Shown piece by piece: positions 25,506-34,914 of a stretch of DNA of 64,000 nt. The position numbers were made by a program, and so were the translations under genes. Numbering within the stretch: position 1 is the stretch's first letter; every line of letters begins with the position of its first letter. The stretch is taken from positions 124,001-188,000 of the forward strand of contig NZ_JAUYTR010000016.1 in NCBI RefSeq assembly GCF_030695065.1. The letters are read 5' to 3'. The stretch comes from Sediminibacterium sp. Its GTDB lineage: Bacteria; Bacteroidota; Bacteroidia; Chitinophagales; Chitinophagaceae. The notes under the pieces were generated by a model. That model searched no databases. It was not told the DNA's origin and saw only the letters and a program-made list of their open reading frames with translations.

Positions 25506-26136
25506 AGTATGTGGGTTAAACAGTGTGAATCAAATGATGCAGTTGGATGAAGTAGGGGTAGACTTTGCTGGTTTTATTTTCTATCCTAAATCGCCTAGAT
25601 ATGTCTTGAATACTGTTTCTAAAACTGACTTAAAAAAAGCAAGGGGATCCAATATTAATAAAGTTGGTGTTTTTGTAAATGAAGACCCTGACCAATTATT
25701 GGCTTTGGTAGACGATTGTGGTTTGTACTTGGCACAATTACATGGCGACGAAACTCCAAGGTATTGCGAAAAGATTGCTGATTATATTTCTGTAATTAAG
25801 GCATTCAGATTAAGGGATGATGATGATGTGCTATGGAAAATCAAAGATTACCAAGATATAGTAGATATGTTTTTATTTGATACGGCTGGGGCTGAATATG
25901 GTGGAACTGGAAAGCGATTCAATTGGGAAATATTACAGTCTCTAAATATCAACAAACCTTTTTTTCTTAGTGGCGGAATTGGGCCCTCTGATATAGATGC
26001 ATTAAAAGCATTCTCAAATACACCTGTTGCAAAAGACTTATTTGCGATTGATGTAAATAGCCAATTTGAAATAACACCCGGTATTAAGGATATGGCAAAA
26101 GTTAAACCCTTTATAAAAGAATTAAACAATATATGA
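25495..26136 (+). CDS. trpF: Phosphoribosylanthranilate isomerase
   Basis: The 213-residue TIM barrel isomerises phosphoribosylanthranilate by an Amadori reaction. The catalytic Cys6 is in MRAKVCGLN, and the catalytic Asp in FLFDTAGAEYGGTGKRFNW; GFIFYPKSPRYV and LSGGIGPSDI are further family marks. It starts inside trpC and its stop overlaps the next gene, for the repeat protein, by 4 bases (ATGA), so all three are coupled in translation. Confidence 0.95.
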   Translation: MRAKVCGLNSVNQMMQLDEVGVDFAGFIFYPKSPRYVLNTVSKTDLKKARGSNINKVGVFVNEDPDQLLALVDDCGLYLAQLHGDETPRYCEKIADYISVIKAFRLRDDDDVLWKIKDYQDIVDMFLFDTAGAEYGGTGKRFNWEILQSLNINKPFFLSGGIGPSDIDALKAFSNTPVAKDLFAIDVNSQFEITPGIKDMAKVKPFIKELNNI

Positions 26137-26645
26137 AAAAACAGTATTTTCTCCTTTGTTTTTTTATTTGTGCAACAATAAATTCGCATTCGCAACAATT
26201 GGTGAATGTATTACTTACAACCAATGGAAAAGCTACTTATAAAATTGCAGCGGGCAAGTTTGTTATTTTATTAAGCGATCAAGGCAAAATACAAACCATT
26301 GATGCTGATGCCTCAGGCGAAATTGTCTTTAATAAAAATTTACTCCCACAACAAATTGGGGAATTGGGCTTAGGGTTCAATTATGAGGGTTGGTTAAGTA
26401 AAATAGGAGATGTAACAATAATGTACGATTATACTGGAAGAATTGATCGGGTAGGTAATTTAGTATTTAGATACAATTATAATCAACAAATAGGATCAAT
26501 TGGCGGTTATACAATTACCTATAATTCAAATAAAACAATTGATCAAATTGGGCAGTATAAGATTTATTACAATTATAGTGGCAGTGTATTTAGAATTGAT
26601 CAGAGTAAGGGTCTTATTTTATTACAATTAAATTTTTCAAAATGA
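26133..26645 (+). CDS. Secreted protein with five 16-residue repeats, inside trp operon
   Basis: This is a 170-residue protein I do not recognise. It has a signal peptide (MKKQYFLLCFFICATINSHSQ), then a short N-terminal part (about 22-74), then five tandem 16-residue repeats at residues 75-90, 91-106, 107-122, 123-138 and 139-154. The consensus is [IV]G-x3-[ILV]-x-[FY]-[ND]-Y-x-G-x-[IL]-x2 (for example IGDVTIMYDYTGRIDR and IGQYKIYYNYSGSVFR). Alternating beta-type residues with Asn/Gly turns suggest stacked beta-hairpins, somewhat like YD/RHS or other solenoid repeats. It overlaps trpF by 4 bases and trpB by 4 bases, so it is translated with the pathway enzymes although it is exported. No enzyme motif is seen. 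Confidence 0.82.
   Translation: MKKQYFLLCFFICATINSHSQQLVNVLLTTNGKATYKIAAGKFVILLSDQGKIQTIDADASGEIVFNKNLLPQQIGELGLGFNYEGWLSKIGDVTIMYDYTGRIDRVGNLVFRYNYNQQIGSIGGYTITYNSNKTIDQIGQYKIYYNYSGSVFRIDQSKGLILLQLNFSK
26355..26594 (+). repeat. Five in-frame 48-base coding repeats
   Basis: These bases encode the five 16-residue units of the secreted protein between trpF and trpB. The units are recognisable in protein but diverged in DNA, which indicates an old duplication kept by selection on the fold rather than a recent slippage array. Confidence 0.75.
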
Positions 26646-27847
26646 TTAAAGAGGCAGTCAACTATCAAGTGCCTGATTTGCATGGATACTATGGTGACTT
26701 TGGAGGTGCCTATATTCCAGAAATGTTACAGCAAAATGTTGCAGAGCTTAAGGAACAGTATTTGAAAATAATGGCTGAACCTGCTTTTCTTCAAGAATTT
26801 GATTTGTTATTAAAAGATTATGTAGGAAGACCTACCCCTTTGTTTAAAGCAGAAAGATTAAGTGCAGAGTTTAATACCAATATTTATTTGAAACGCGAAG
26901 ATTTATGCCATACTGGTGCACACAAAATCAATAATACAATTGGTCAAATTTTATTGGCACAACGATTGGGGAAAACCAGAATAATTGCCGAAACTGGGGC
27001 TGGACAACATGGGGTTGCAACTGCTACTGTTTGTGCTCTAAAGGGGATGGAGTGCATTGTTTATATGGGTGAAAAAGACATTGAAAGACAAGCCCCAAAT
27101 GTTGCTAGAATGCAAATGTTAGGCGCAAAAGTAGTACCAGCAACAAGTGGAAGTAAAACCCTTAAAGATGCTACCAATGAAGCAATAAGAGATTGGATTA
27201 ATCATCCAAACGATACGCATTATATTATTGGAAGCGTAGTAGGGCCTCATCCTTATCCTGATATGGTTGCTAAGTTTCAAAGTGTTATTAGTAAAGAAAT
27301 AAGAATACAATTAAAGGAAAAGACCAATAGCGAATTGCCTACGCATATTATTGCTTGTGTAGGTGGAGGAAGCAATGCTGCAGGAGCATTTTATCATTTC
27401 TTAAATGAGCCATCTGTAAAGATTGTTGCTGTTGAAGCTGCGGGAATGGGCGTTCATTCTGGAATGAGTGCTGCTACTACACAATTAGGAAAGCAAGGGA
27501 TTTTGCATGGAAGCAAAAGTTTATTAATGCAAACTGCTGATGGACAAGTAGTAGAGCCACATAGTATTTCTGCAGGATTAGATTATCCAGGTATTGGACC
27601 AATGCATGCTAATTTGTATTCAAGCGGAAGAGGTCATTTTATAAGTGCTACAGATGATGAAGCTTTAGACGCCGCCTTTCATTTGAGCAAAACAGAGGGG
27701 ATTATTCCAGCACTAGAAACGGCTCATGCTTTTGCTGTTTTGGGTCAATTAAATTTAACTCCTTCAGATACCGTGGTGGTTTGCTTAAGTGGCCGTGGCG
27801 ACAAAGATTTAGCCACTTACATGAAAAGTATTCAAACGCATCCTTAA
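26642..27847 (+). CDS. trpB: Tryptophan synthase beta chain
   Basis: TrpB joins indole and serine using PLP. The 401-residue protein has the PLP Lys95 in LCHTGAHKINNTIGQ, the catalytic-loop segment AETGAGQHGVATAT, the phosphate-binding CVGGGSNAAGAF and LDYPGIGPMH. It is the TrpB1 type that pairs with TrpA. The start overlaps the preceding repeat-protein stop (ATGA), and trpA follows after 9 bases. Confidence 0.96.
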   Translation: MIKEAVNYQVPDLHGYYGDFGGAYIPEMLQQNVAELKEQYLKIMAEPAFLQEFDLLLKDYVGRPTPLFKAERLSAEFNTNIYLKREDLCHTGAHKINNTIGQILLAQRLGKTRIIAETGAGQHGVATATVCALKGMECIVYMGEKDIERQAPNVARMQMLGAKVVPATSGSKTLKDATNEAIRDWINHPNDTHYIIGSVVGPHPYPDMVAKFQSVISKEIRIQLKEKTNSELPTHIIACVGGGSNAAGAFYHFLNEPSVKIVAVEAAGMGVHSGMSAATTQLGKQGILHGSKSLLMQTADGQVVEPHSISAGLDYPGIGPMHANLYSSGRGHFISATDDEALDAAFHLSKTEGIIPALETAHAFAVLGQLNLTPSDTVVVCLSGRGDKDLATYMKSIQTHP

Positions 27848-27856
27848 TTTGATTTT

Positions 27857-28636
27857 ATGAGTAGAATTCAATCCATTTTTTCCACTACTAAGCAGCCAGT
27901 ACTAAATATCTATTTTACTGCTGGTTACCCAACATTAGATAGTACGTTAACTGTGATGGATTTGTTGGCCAATGCAGGAGTGGATATTATTGAAATAGGG
28001 ATGCCCTATAGTGACCCTTTGGCAGATGGGCCTGTTATTCAAGAAAGCAGTAGTATAGCTATTGCCAATGGTATGACTATAGAGTTATTGTTTAGTCAAT
28101 TAAAGGCTTGTAGATCTCAACCATCTTTGTCTAAAACAGGAATAGTGTTAATGGGGTATATGAACCCCGTTCTTCAATATGGATTTAATCGATTTTGTGC
28201 TGATGCAGCAAATGCAGGAGTAGATGGCTTAATTTTACCTGATTTGCCTGAATATGAATTTGAGAAAGAATATGGGCAAATCATTAAAGCATATGGTCTC
28301 GATTTTATTTTTCTAGTTACACCTGAAACTTCCGAAGAGAGAGTTAGAAAGTTAGACAGTTTGAGCACTGGTTTTTTATATGCAGTAAGTTCTTCTGCTA
28401 CTACAGGCGGAGAAACCAGTTTTAATCTTGTATTAAATTACCTTCAAAAGCTACAGTCTTATCAACTAAAAAATCCTGTAATGGTTGGGTTTGGAATAAA
28501 AGATAAAGCAAGTTTTGATGCAGTTGCTGCCAATTCACAAGGGGCAATTATTGGTAGTGCCTTTATTAAAGCACTTTCTAATAATGATTCTTTAAATGAA
28601 CTCGTACCGTCTTTCGTTAAATCTATAAGACCATAA
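27857..28636 (+). CDS. trpA: Tryptophan synthase alpha chain
   Basis: TrpA splits indole-glycerol phosphate to indole, which passes to TrpB. The 259-residue TIM barrel shows the catalytic Glu46 and Asp57 in IIEIGMPYSDPLADGP, MGYMNPVLQYG, DGLILPDLPEYE, and the phosphate-binding VGFGIKDKASF and GSAFIKAL. Only 10 bases separate its stop from the GTG start of hisH and no hairpin lies between, so the his genes downstream are read with the trp operon. Confidence 0.95.
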   Translation: MSRIQSIFSTTKQPVLNIYFTAGYPTLDSTLTVMDLLANAGVDIIEIGMPYSDPLADGPVIQESSSIAIANGMTIELLFSQLKACRSQPSLSKTGIVLMGYMNPVLQYGFNRFCADAANAGVDGLILPDLPEYEFEKEYGQIIKAYGLDFIFLVTPETSEERVRKLDSLSTGFLYAVSSSATTGGETSFNLVLNYLQKLQSYQLKNPVMVGFGIKDKASFDAVAANSQGAIIGSAFIKALSNNDSLNELVPSFVKSIRP

Positions 28637-28646
28637 TTTTAAATCA

Positions 28647-29237
28647 GTGAAAACAGTTATAATACAATACAATGCAGGCAATATTCAATCGGTGCTTTTT
28701 GCACTTGATCGAATAGGGGTTGAGGCAATTGTTACCGATGATGAAGAACAAATTCTGCAAGCAGATAAAGTGATTTTTCCTGGTGTTGGCGAAGCAAGTA
28801 CAGCAATGCAATACTTGAAAAAAAGAAAGCTGGATCAATTGATTATTCAGCTAAAACAACCTGTATTAGGTATATGTTTGGGTATGCAATTGATGTGTAA
28901 GTTTAGTGAAGAAAATAATACTCAATGTTTGGGAATATTTGATGAGCAGGTAGCTAAGTTTAAGCCAGTTGAGGAACAGTTGAAAATACCACAAATTGGA
29001 TGGAATAATATTTATGATTTGCAATCCAACTTGTTTAAAGGCATTGAAAATAATGCATACTGTTATTTTGTTCATGGGTATTTTGCCACAAAGGGCAAGC
29101 ATACTATTGCTTCAACAGATTATGGAATAGCTTATAGTTCGGCATTGCATAAGGATAATTTTTATGGAGTGCAATTTCATCCTGAAAAAAGTGCATTAGT
29201 GGGAGAGCAAATTCTTAAAAACTTTATTGAATTATAA
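28647..29237 (+). CDS. hisH: Imidazole glycerol phosphate synthase, glutamine amidotransferase subunit
   Basis: The 196-residue class I amidotransferase delivers ammonia to HisF. The triad is Cys77 in GICLGMQLMC, with His178 and Glu180 in QFHPEKS. The NAGNIQSVLFALDRIG start and FPGVGEAS are standard HisH features. The start is GTG at 28647. It is the first his gene of the second unit and has no leader of its own. It follows trpA so closely that its expression should depend on the trp promoter and attenuator. Confidence 0.95.
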   Translation: MKTVIIQYNAGNIQSVLFALDRIGVEAIVTDDEEQILQADKVIFPGVGEASTAMQYLKKRKLDQLIIQLKQPVLGICLGMQLMCKFSEENNTQCLGIFDEQVAKFKPVEEQLKIPQIGWNNIYDLQSNLFKGIENNAYCYFVHGYFATKGKHTIASTDYGIAYSSALHKDNFYGVQFHPEKSALVGEQILKNFIEL

Positions 29238-29238
29238 T

Positions 29239-29946
29239 ATGGAAATTATTCCCGCAATAGATATTATTGATGGCAAATGTGTAAGACTTACTGAAGGTGA
29301 TTATACACAAAAAACCGTGTACAATGAAAACCCATTGGAAGTAGCAAAGTCGTTTGAAGACGCTGGAATTAAGCGCCTTCATTTGGTAGATTTAGATGGA
29401 GCAAAAGCGGGTAAAGTGACCAATTGGAAAGTATTGGAATCTATAGCCAAAAATACCCAATTGGTGATTGATTTTGGTGGAGGAATTAAAAAAGAGTCCG
29501 ATTTAAAAATAGTATTCGAGTCTGGCGCTGAATTGGCCACAATTGGCAGTTTGGCTGTAAAAGAGCCAGCTCTATTTGAAACATGGTTAAAACAATATGG
29601 AGAAAGTCGGTTTTTATTAGGTGCAGATGTTAAGGGCGAAAATATTGCCATTGGGGGATGGCTTGAAACTACCAATGAAACAATTATTGAGTTTATTCAC
29701 AAATATATTTCTAAGGGAGTTACCCAGCTATTCTGCACAGATATTAGTAAGGATGGTAAATTAGAGGGACCTTCCATTGAATTATATAAAAAAATTATTC
29801 AACAATTTCCTGAATTATATTTTATTGCAAGTGGTGGTGTGAGTTCTATGCACGATATAGATGAATTGAGATTAATTGGTTGTAGTGGAGTGATTGTGGG
29901 GAAAGCTATTTATGAAGGAAGAATTAAAATTAGTGAGTTGTGTTAA
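29239..29946 (+). CDS. hisA: ProFAR isomerase
   Basis: HisA is a 235-residue TIM barrel that carries out the Amadori isomerisation of ProFAR. The start [17 protein letters not shown] holds catalytic Asp8, and the second catalytic Asp lies in [14 protein letters not shown]; the phosphate loops are [12 protein letters not shown] and [12 protein letters not shown] use the ATG at 29239, just after the hisH stop; an in-frame TTG 12 bases earlier adds only MNYN. A dual HisA/TrpF (PriA) role is unnecessary, since trpF is present. It overlaps hisF by 7 bases. Confidence 0.95.
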   Translation: MEIIPAIDIIDGKCVRLTEGDYTQKTVYNENPLEVAKSFEDAGIKRLHLVDLDGAKAGKVTNWKVLESIAKNTQLVIDFGGGIKKESDLKIVFESGAELATIGSLAVKEPALFETWLKQYGESRFLLGADVKGENIAIGGWLETTNETIIEFIHKYISKGVTQLFCTDISKDGKLEGPSIELYKKIIQQFPELYFIASGGVSSMHDIDELRLIGCSGVIVGKAIYEGRIKISELC

Positions 29947-30698
29947 CAAAAAGAATTATACCCTGCTTAGACATTAAAGAGGGTAGAACCGTAAAGGGAG
30001 TTAATTTTGAGCAAATAAGAGATGCAGGTGATCCTGTAGAGCTGGCAACTATTTATGCAAATGAAGGTGCTGATGAATTGGTCTTTTTAGATATTACTGC
30101 TACCAATGAACGTAGAAAAACCTTAAGTGAATTGGTAAATAAAATTGCACATCATATTAATATACCTTTCACAGTTGGTGGTGGTATTTCTTCTATTGAA
30201 GATGTTCAATTGCTTTTAAAAAATGGAGCAGATAAAATTTCTATTAATACCTCCGCATTTAAAAATCCTATTTTGATAGACCAGTTGGCCTTGGAATTTG
30301 GAACACAGTGTGTTGTTTTGGCCATTGATACCAAAAAAGAATCGGATGGTAATTGGTATGTCTATTTAAATGGGGGTAGAGTAAAAACAAACATGCTATG
30401 TATTGATTGGGCTAAGGAAGCAGTTGGTAGAGGAGCAGGTGAAATTCTATTAACCTCTATGAACAATGACGGCACGAAGAAGGGTTTTGCTTTAGATATA
30501 ACCCATCAATTGTCCACACAATTAAGTGTGCCAGTTATTGCTTCTGGAGGAGCTGGAACCATGCAAGATTTTGCCGATGTATTTAATACTGCTAAGGCGG
30601 ATGCCGCTTTAGCAGCTAGTATTTTCCATTTTAAAGAAATTGCTGTACCATCGTTGAAACAATTTTTATTGAACAAAGGAATTCCAATAAGGATATAA
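29940..30698 (+). CDS. hisF: Imidazole glycerol phosphate synthase, cyclase subunit
   Basis: The 252-residue TIM barrel uses ammonia from HisH to make imidazole glycerol phosphate and AICAR. Catalytic residues are Asp11 in [16 protein letters not shown] and the Asp in [14 protein letters not shown]; phosphate binding is by [13 protein letters not shown] and [11 protein letters not shown]. The start is a GTG at 29940 inside the end of hisA, so translation is coupled. hisIE follows after 10 bases. Confidence 0.95.
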   Translation: MLTKRIIPCLDIKEGRTVKGVNFEQIRDAGDPVELATIYANEGADELVFLDITATNERRKTLSELVNKIAHHINIPFTVGGGISSIEDVQLLLKNGADKISINTSAFKNPILIDQLALEFGTQCVVLAIDTKKESDGNWYVYLNGGRVKTNMLCIDWAKEAVGRGAGEILLTSMNNDGTKKGFALDITHQLSTQLSVPVIASGGAGTMQDFADVFNTAKADAALAASIFHFKEIAVPSLKQFLLNKGIPIRI

Positions 30699-30708
30699 AA
30701 TTAGTATT

Positions 30709-31305
30709 ATGAATATTGATTATAATAAATACCAGGATGGATTAGTGCCTGCAGTAATACAAGATCATCAAACCAATAAAGTACTCATGCTTGGTTTCAT
30801 GAACAAAGAAGCACTCGATAAAACTTTAGAAACCCAAAAAGTCACTTTTTTTAGCAGAACAAAAAATCGTTTATGGACCAAGGGTGAAGAAAGTGGACAT
30901 TTTCTGAATTTAAAGTCAATTCAATTAGACTGTGACAATGATACTTTATTAATAAAAGTTCATCCTATTGGGCCTACTTGTCATACTGGTTCAGATACCT
31001 GTTTTAGTGAAACCAATCATTCAGGTAATTTTTTAGAATACCTAGAGCAAATAATTGAGTTGAGAAAACAGGGGGATCCCAAAGATTCTTATGTAGCCAG
31101 CATGTTCGAAAAAGGCCTTAATAAAATTGCGCAGAAAGTGGGCGAAGAAGCCGTTGAAATGGTTATTGAAGCCAAAGACAATAACAAAGAATTGTTTTTA
31201 AATGAATCAGCGGACCTGCTTTTCCATTATTTGCTTTTGCTTAACGCTAAAGGTCATAATTTAGCAGAAGTATTAAACATTTTACAATTACGTCACGCCA
31301 AATAA
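30709..31305 (+). CDS. hisIE: Bifunctional phosphoribosyl-AMP cyclohydrolase / phosphoribosyl-ATP pyrophosphatase
   Basis: The 198-residue fusion has an N-terminal HisI cyclohydrolase (residues 1 to about 105) with the metal ligands QLDCDNDTLLIKV and GPTCHTGSDTCF, and ends with a HisE domain (about 112-198) with KVGEEAVEMVIEAKD. It carries out steps two and three of histidine synthesis. It is the last his gene of the second unit. The TlpA-like gene starts 4 bases after its stop, so the transcript probably continues. Confidence 0.95.
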   Translation: MNIDYNKYQDGLVPAVIQDHQTNKVLMLGFMNKEALDKTLETQKVTFFSRTKNRLWTKGEESGHFLNLKSIQLDCDNDTLLIKVHPIGPTCHTGSDTCFSETNHSGNFLEYLEQIIELRKQGDPKDSYVASMFEKGLNKIAQKVGEEAVEMVIEAKDNNKELFLNESADLLFHYLLLLNAKGHNLAEVLNILQLRHAK

Positions 31306-31308
31306 ACC

Positions 31309-32388
31309 ATGAAAACCAATTTTTTCTTACTCCTTTTATTGACTTTTTTTTCAGTTTCTGCGCAAACAGGATTTCAAATATCCGGTAATATCAGTAATAC
31401 TAAACCCAATATGCTGGTTTTCTTGATGAATGGAACCGATGGGAAAACAATTGCCACTGATACAGTGAGAGACGGTAAGTTTATTTTAAAAGGAATCATT
31501 TCAGAACCTGATATTTTTCAGCTGGGTTTTGTAGGCTACAAAGAAGCATTAGATATCTTTCTTTTTAATGATCAAGTAACTATTACTGCCGACTTTAATA
31601 ATATTGCAGCTGCTAGTATTATTGGATCTTCTGTAGAAACAGACTACCAGCAGTTTAAAGCATCTTTTAATCCCATAAGAGAAAGACTTAATTACCTGGT
31701 GCAACAAATTAATCCAGAAAAAAACAGGTTTAAAAGGGATTCGTTAATTCTGTTATACGAACAAGCGAAGGGTAAAGTATTGCAAGAGGCAACCAAATTT
31801 GCGAAAGAAAAAACTGCTTCACCCGTAAGCTCATTTGTTTTGTTTGCTATTAGCCCTTTATTAAATGGTACAGAAGATTTAGAAAATCGTTATAATGCCT
31901 TAGATCCTGCTGCAAAAAAAGGTTCATTTGCAAGAATGATTGAGCAAACAATTGCAGAAGCCAATATTAATAAAATTGGAACTGAAGCGTTAGATTTTAG
32001 TCAAAAAGATACTTTGGGTAAGTTAGTATCATTAAAATCATTTAGAGGTAAATATGTCTTAATTGATTTCTGGGCTAGTTGGTGTGGGCCATGTAGAGCA
32101 GAGAACCCTAATTTGGTTAACGCTTTCAATAAATATGCGAATAAGAATTTTACCGTGCTGGGTGTTTCTTTAGACGACAACAAAGCAAGTTGGATGAATG
32201 CAATTCGTAAAGACAAATTAACCTGGACTCAAGTAAGCGATTTGCAAAGCTGGAATAATAAGGTAGCTCAATTGTATAAAATACAAAGTATACCCGCCAA
32301 TTACTTATTAGACCCTTCTGGGAAGATCATTGCGAAAGATTTACGAGGGAACGAATTACAAGTTAAGCTGAAAGAATTGCTTCAATAG
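31309..32388 (+). CDS. TlpA-like thiol-disulfide oxidoreductase with DUF4369
   Basis: The 359-residue periplasmic protein has a signal peptide (MKTNFFLLLLLTFFSVSAQ), an N-terminal DUF4369 beta-sandwich (about 22-125) and a C-terminal thioredoxin/redoxin domain (about 230-359). The active site is WCGPC, with Cys259 and Cys262 in DFWASWCGPCRAEN. The cis-Pro region IQSIPANYLLDPSGKI is present. Such proteins reduce disulfides of exported proteins in Bacteroidota. It starts 4 bases after hisIE and is followed by a beta-barrel gene, so it may support folding or haem-protein maturation in the envelope (inference). Confidence 0.9.
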   Translation: MKTNFFLLLLLTFFSVSAQTGFQISGNISNTKPNMLVFLMNGTDGKTIATDTVRDGKFILKGIISEPDIFQLGFVGYKEALDIFLFNDQVTITADFNNIAAASIIGSSVETDYQQFKASFNPIRERLNYLVQQINPEKNRFKRDSLILLYEQAKGKVLQEATKFAKEKTASPVSSFVLFAISPLLNGTEDLENRYNALDPAAKKGSFARMIEQTIAEANINKIGTEALDFSQKDTLGKLVSLKSFRGKYVLIDFWASWCGPCRAENPNLVNAFNKYANKNFTVLGVSLDDNKASWMNAIRKDKLTWTQVSDLQSWNNKVAQLYKIQSIPANYLLDPSGKIIAKDLRGNELQVKLKELLQ

Positions 32389-32439
32389 CCAATCATCCAT
32401 CTTTTGCCTTAAACAAAAGGGTAATAGTTAAATTGCAAG

Positions 32440-34914
32440 ATGTTTATATATAGGGCTGCCCCAATCTTATTCTTTTTTTTTGCCAGTATTGGGGTGATTG
32501 CTCAAACCAACCAGAATAAGGATAAGCTGAACTTAGGAATCATTATGGGTAGTATTTTAGATGCTACTAAAGGGGATGCTGTTCCTTTTGCAAGAATAGA
32601 TTTAAATAGATTATCAATTGACTCCTTAAAGCGGACTACTTTATCTGACAAGAATGGAAGTTTTGAATTTAATAAGCTTCCTTTAGGGTATTATTCACTA
32701 AAAATAAGTTCAATGGGTTTTGTGCTAACTCAGTTGGACAGTGTTTTTTTAAGAGAAGAAAGATACGACTTCAATTTAGGCGATATTAAATTAAAGCCTG
32801 CCTCCGATTTATCACTTTCTGAAGTAATTGTTTACGCCGAGAAACCTTTGTTTGAAAATAAAGATGATAAACTCACTTATAATATAGGGGAGAGTGCGCT
32901 TAGTAGTGGTTCTAGTACTGCTGAATTATTAAAAAATATTCCTTTAGTAAACAACGACCCCAATGGCAGACTGTTGCTTAAAGGTAGGGAACCCAAAATC
33001 TTAATTGATGATAAGCCAACTGAATTAAACGCACAACAGCTTCAAGATTTATTAGAAAGCTTGCCTGGTAGTAGTATTGAAAAAATTGAAATCATGACCA
33101 ATCCGCCACCTCAGTTTGCAACAGAAACAGGTGGAGTAATTAACATCATTACAAAGAAAGGAAAAATTGGATGGGTGGGAAGATTGAATATTAGTGCTGG
33201 AACCAGGGGGGAAGGCAATTTTTCTGGTAATATAAGTTATCGAAACAAAAAGTTCACATATAACCAAACCGTTGGTTTGGGGGCTAGTCAATTGATGGGG
33301 AATAGCTATAATAATCGTACGAATATTTATACAGACTCCATTAATCGTTTATATAGTACAGCTAATTATACCAATAAAAATACTAGACCAAACTTAAGGA
33401 GTCAGCTTGATTACGAATTTTCTAAATCACATTTAATTGGTCTGGTATACCAAGGCAATATGAACTTCTTTAACAATATTAGTAATAATAGTTTTACTAA
33501 TTATAATCGATTTAATGAAGCATATAAAATAAGTAATCGGGAGAATAGAAGTGAAGGGGAAGGGTATACCCATAGTGTTCAAGGTTCTTATATATATAAA
33601 GCGCCCAAGAATTTAGCAGAACAGCTTAGATTTTTTATTTCTGCGAATACAAGTAAAAACGACAATGATCGTGATTTTTATCAACAGTTTTTAAGCGCCG
33701 GTATGGTGCCTACTGGTGTAGATTCTACACAATCACAATTCTTTAATAATTTAAATAAAAGTTTTTCAACAAGAGTTGAATATATTAAACCATTAAAATT
33801 TAAAAATAGTCAATTTACAACTGGCGCCACTTACTATTCTTCTTGGTTTCATAATACTCTAAACACCAATTTCCTAAGGAAATCGGATGGTGTCATGATT
33901 ACCAATGATTTATTAAGCAATGACTTTTATTTTAAACAGCAGATTCTCACTTTTAGGGCTGGATTCAGCTTGTGGTTTAAAAAAGACTTCAGACTAACTT
34001 TTGGAGCCCAAGCCGAACAAACCAATATTGGATTTGATTTTGTAAAAGGAAATGTGTCTAATACACAAAGTAATTACTGGAATGTTTTACCTAATCTTAC
34101 ATTAAGAAGAGATTTTAATAAAGTATTTAATACTTCTTTAATTTATAGAGCTACTATACGTAGGCCTGGAATTGGGGAATTGAATCCGAATATAGACTAT
34201 TCTGACCCATATAATTTGCGTTATGGTAACCCAGATTTGCAACCTACTTTATCTCATAATTTCGACTTGAATTTCAATTACACTAAGGGGAAATATTATT
34301 TCAATACATCTATTGGTTATAATAAAGTTTCACAGGTATTTAATACAATTAGAACCCTTGGTGAAGCTGGTAAAACTAATGTTACTTGGTTGAATATTGC
34401 CGACCGAAATGAGTATGAAGCAAGTGCATTTGGGGGCTATACATTCAGTAAACAGTTTAGAATGAATGGAAGTGTTGGCTTTACCTATAACCAATACGGG
34501 GAGAGTGAAAAAAAGCTTTATTTATACCAAGATGGAGGTTCATTTTATTCCAACCTAAACTATACTTATACGCCTAATAGCGTTTGGACTTTTGAGGGCA
34601 CTGCTCGATACAATCGTTATGCCAATCCACAAGGTATCAGTAGAACCAATATCAATACCAATATTGGCGTTCAACATAAATTATTTAACAGGAGGCTAAT
34701 CGTTTCTTTCAATGCCATTGATCCTTTTACGCCACAAGAATTAAGCACAATTACGAATGGGCCAAGGTTTCAATTAGAAAGTTTTAGTACCACAAGAAGT
34801 AGAAACTATAGAATTTCCATTAGTTATCAATTAAACCGAATGGTTCAAAAAAGTAGTTTAAGCGAAAAAGAGAAAAATAAACTATTGAATCAGGTTAAAA
34901 AATCGAAAGCTTAA
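32440..34914 (+). CDS. TonB-dependent/outer-membrane beta-barrel receptor
   Basis: The 824-residue protein has a signal sequence (about 1-21), a carboxypeptidase-regulatory-like domain (about 30-115), a plug with LSEVIVYAEKPLFENKDDKLTYNIGE and ILIDDKPTELNAQQLQDLLESLPGSSIEKIEIMTNP, and a large barrel of the OMP_b-brl_3 type. The barrel includes the RPGIGELNPNIDYSDPYNLRYGNPDLQP block. It resembles the barrel protein at 40.7 kb. No SusD gene is adjacent and the substrate is unknown. A small CTTTTG/CAAAAG hairpin lies at 32401-32419 just upstream. Its stop overlaps the convergent gene at 34911 by 4 bases; there is no terminator at this end. Confidence 0.9.
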   Translation: MFIYRAAPILFFFFASIGVIAQTNQNKDKLNLGIIMGSILDATKGDAVPFARIDLNRLSIDSLKRTTLSDKNGSFEFNKLPLGYYSLKISSMGFVLTQLDSVFLREERYDFNLGDIKLKPASDLSLSEVIVYAEKPLFENKDDKLTYNIGESALSSGSSTAELLKNIPLVNNDPNGRLLLKGREPKILIDDKPTELNAQQLQDLLESLPGSSIEKIEIMTNPPPQFATETGGVINIITKKGKIGWVGRLNISAGTRGEGNFSGNISYRNKKFTYNQTVGLGASQLMGNSYNNRTNIYTDSINRLYSTANYTNKNTRPNLRSQLDYEFSKSHLIGLVYQGNMNFFNNISNNSFTNYNRFNEAYKISNRENRSEGEGYTHSVQGSYIYKAPKNLAEQLRFFISANTSKNDNDRDFYQQFLSAGMVPTGVDSTQSQFFNNLNKSFSTRVEYIKPLKFKNSQFTTGATYYSSWFHNTLNTNFLRKSDGVMITNDLLSNDFYFKQQILTFRAGFSLWFKKDFRLTFGAQAEQTNIGFDFVKGNVSNTQSNYWNVLPNLTLRRDFNKVFNTSLIYRATIRRPGIGELNPNIDYSDPYNLRYGNPDLQPTLSHNFDLNFNYTKGKYYFNTSIGYNKVSQVFNTIRTLGEAGKTNVTWLNIADRNEYEASAFGGYTFSKQFRMNGSVGFTYNQYGESEKKLYLYQDGGSFYSNLNYTYTPNSVWTFEGTARYNRYANPQGISRTNINTNIGVQHKLFNRRLIVSFNAIDPFTPQELSTITNGPRFQLESFSTTRSRNYRISISYQLNRMVQKSSLSEKEKNKLLNQVKKSKA

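Noticed and set aside
29227-29238. TTG start extending hisA by four residues
   Set aside because: The residues MNYN are inside the end of hisH and the ATG at 29239 gives the canonical MEIIPAID start.
32401-32419. CTTTTG/CAAAAG hairpin before the second beta-barrel gene as a terminator
   Set aside because: The stem is only six pairs, mostly A-T, and no T-run follows, so it is unlikely to stop transcription; it is mentioned with the gene only.
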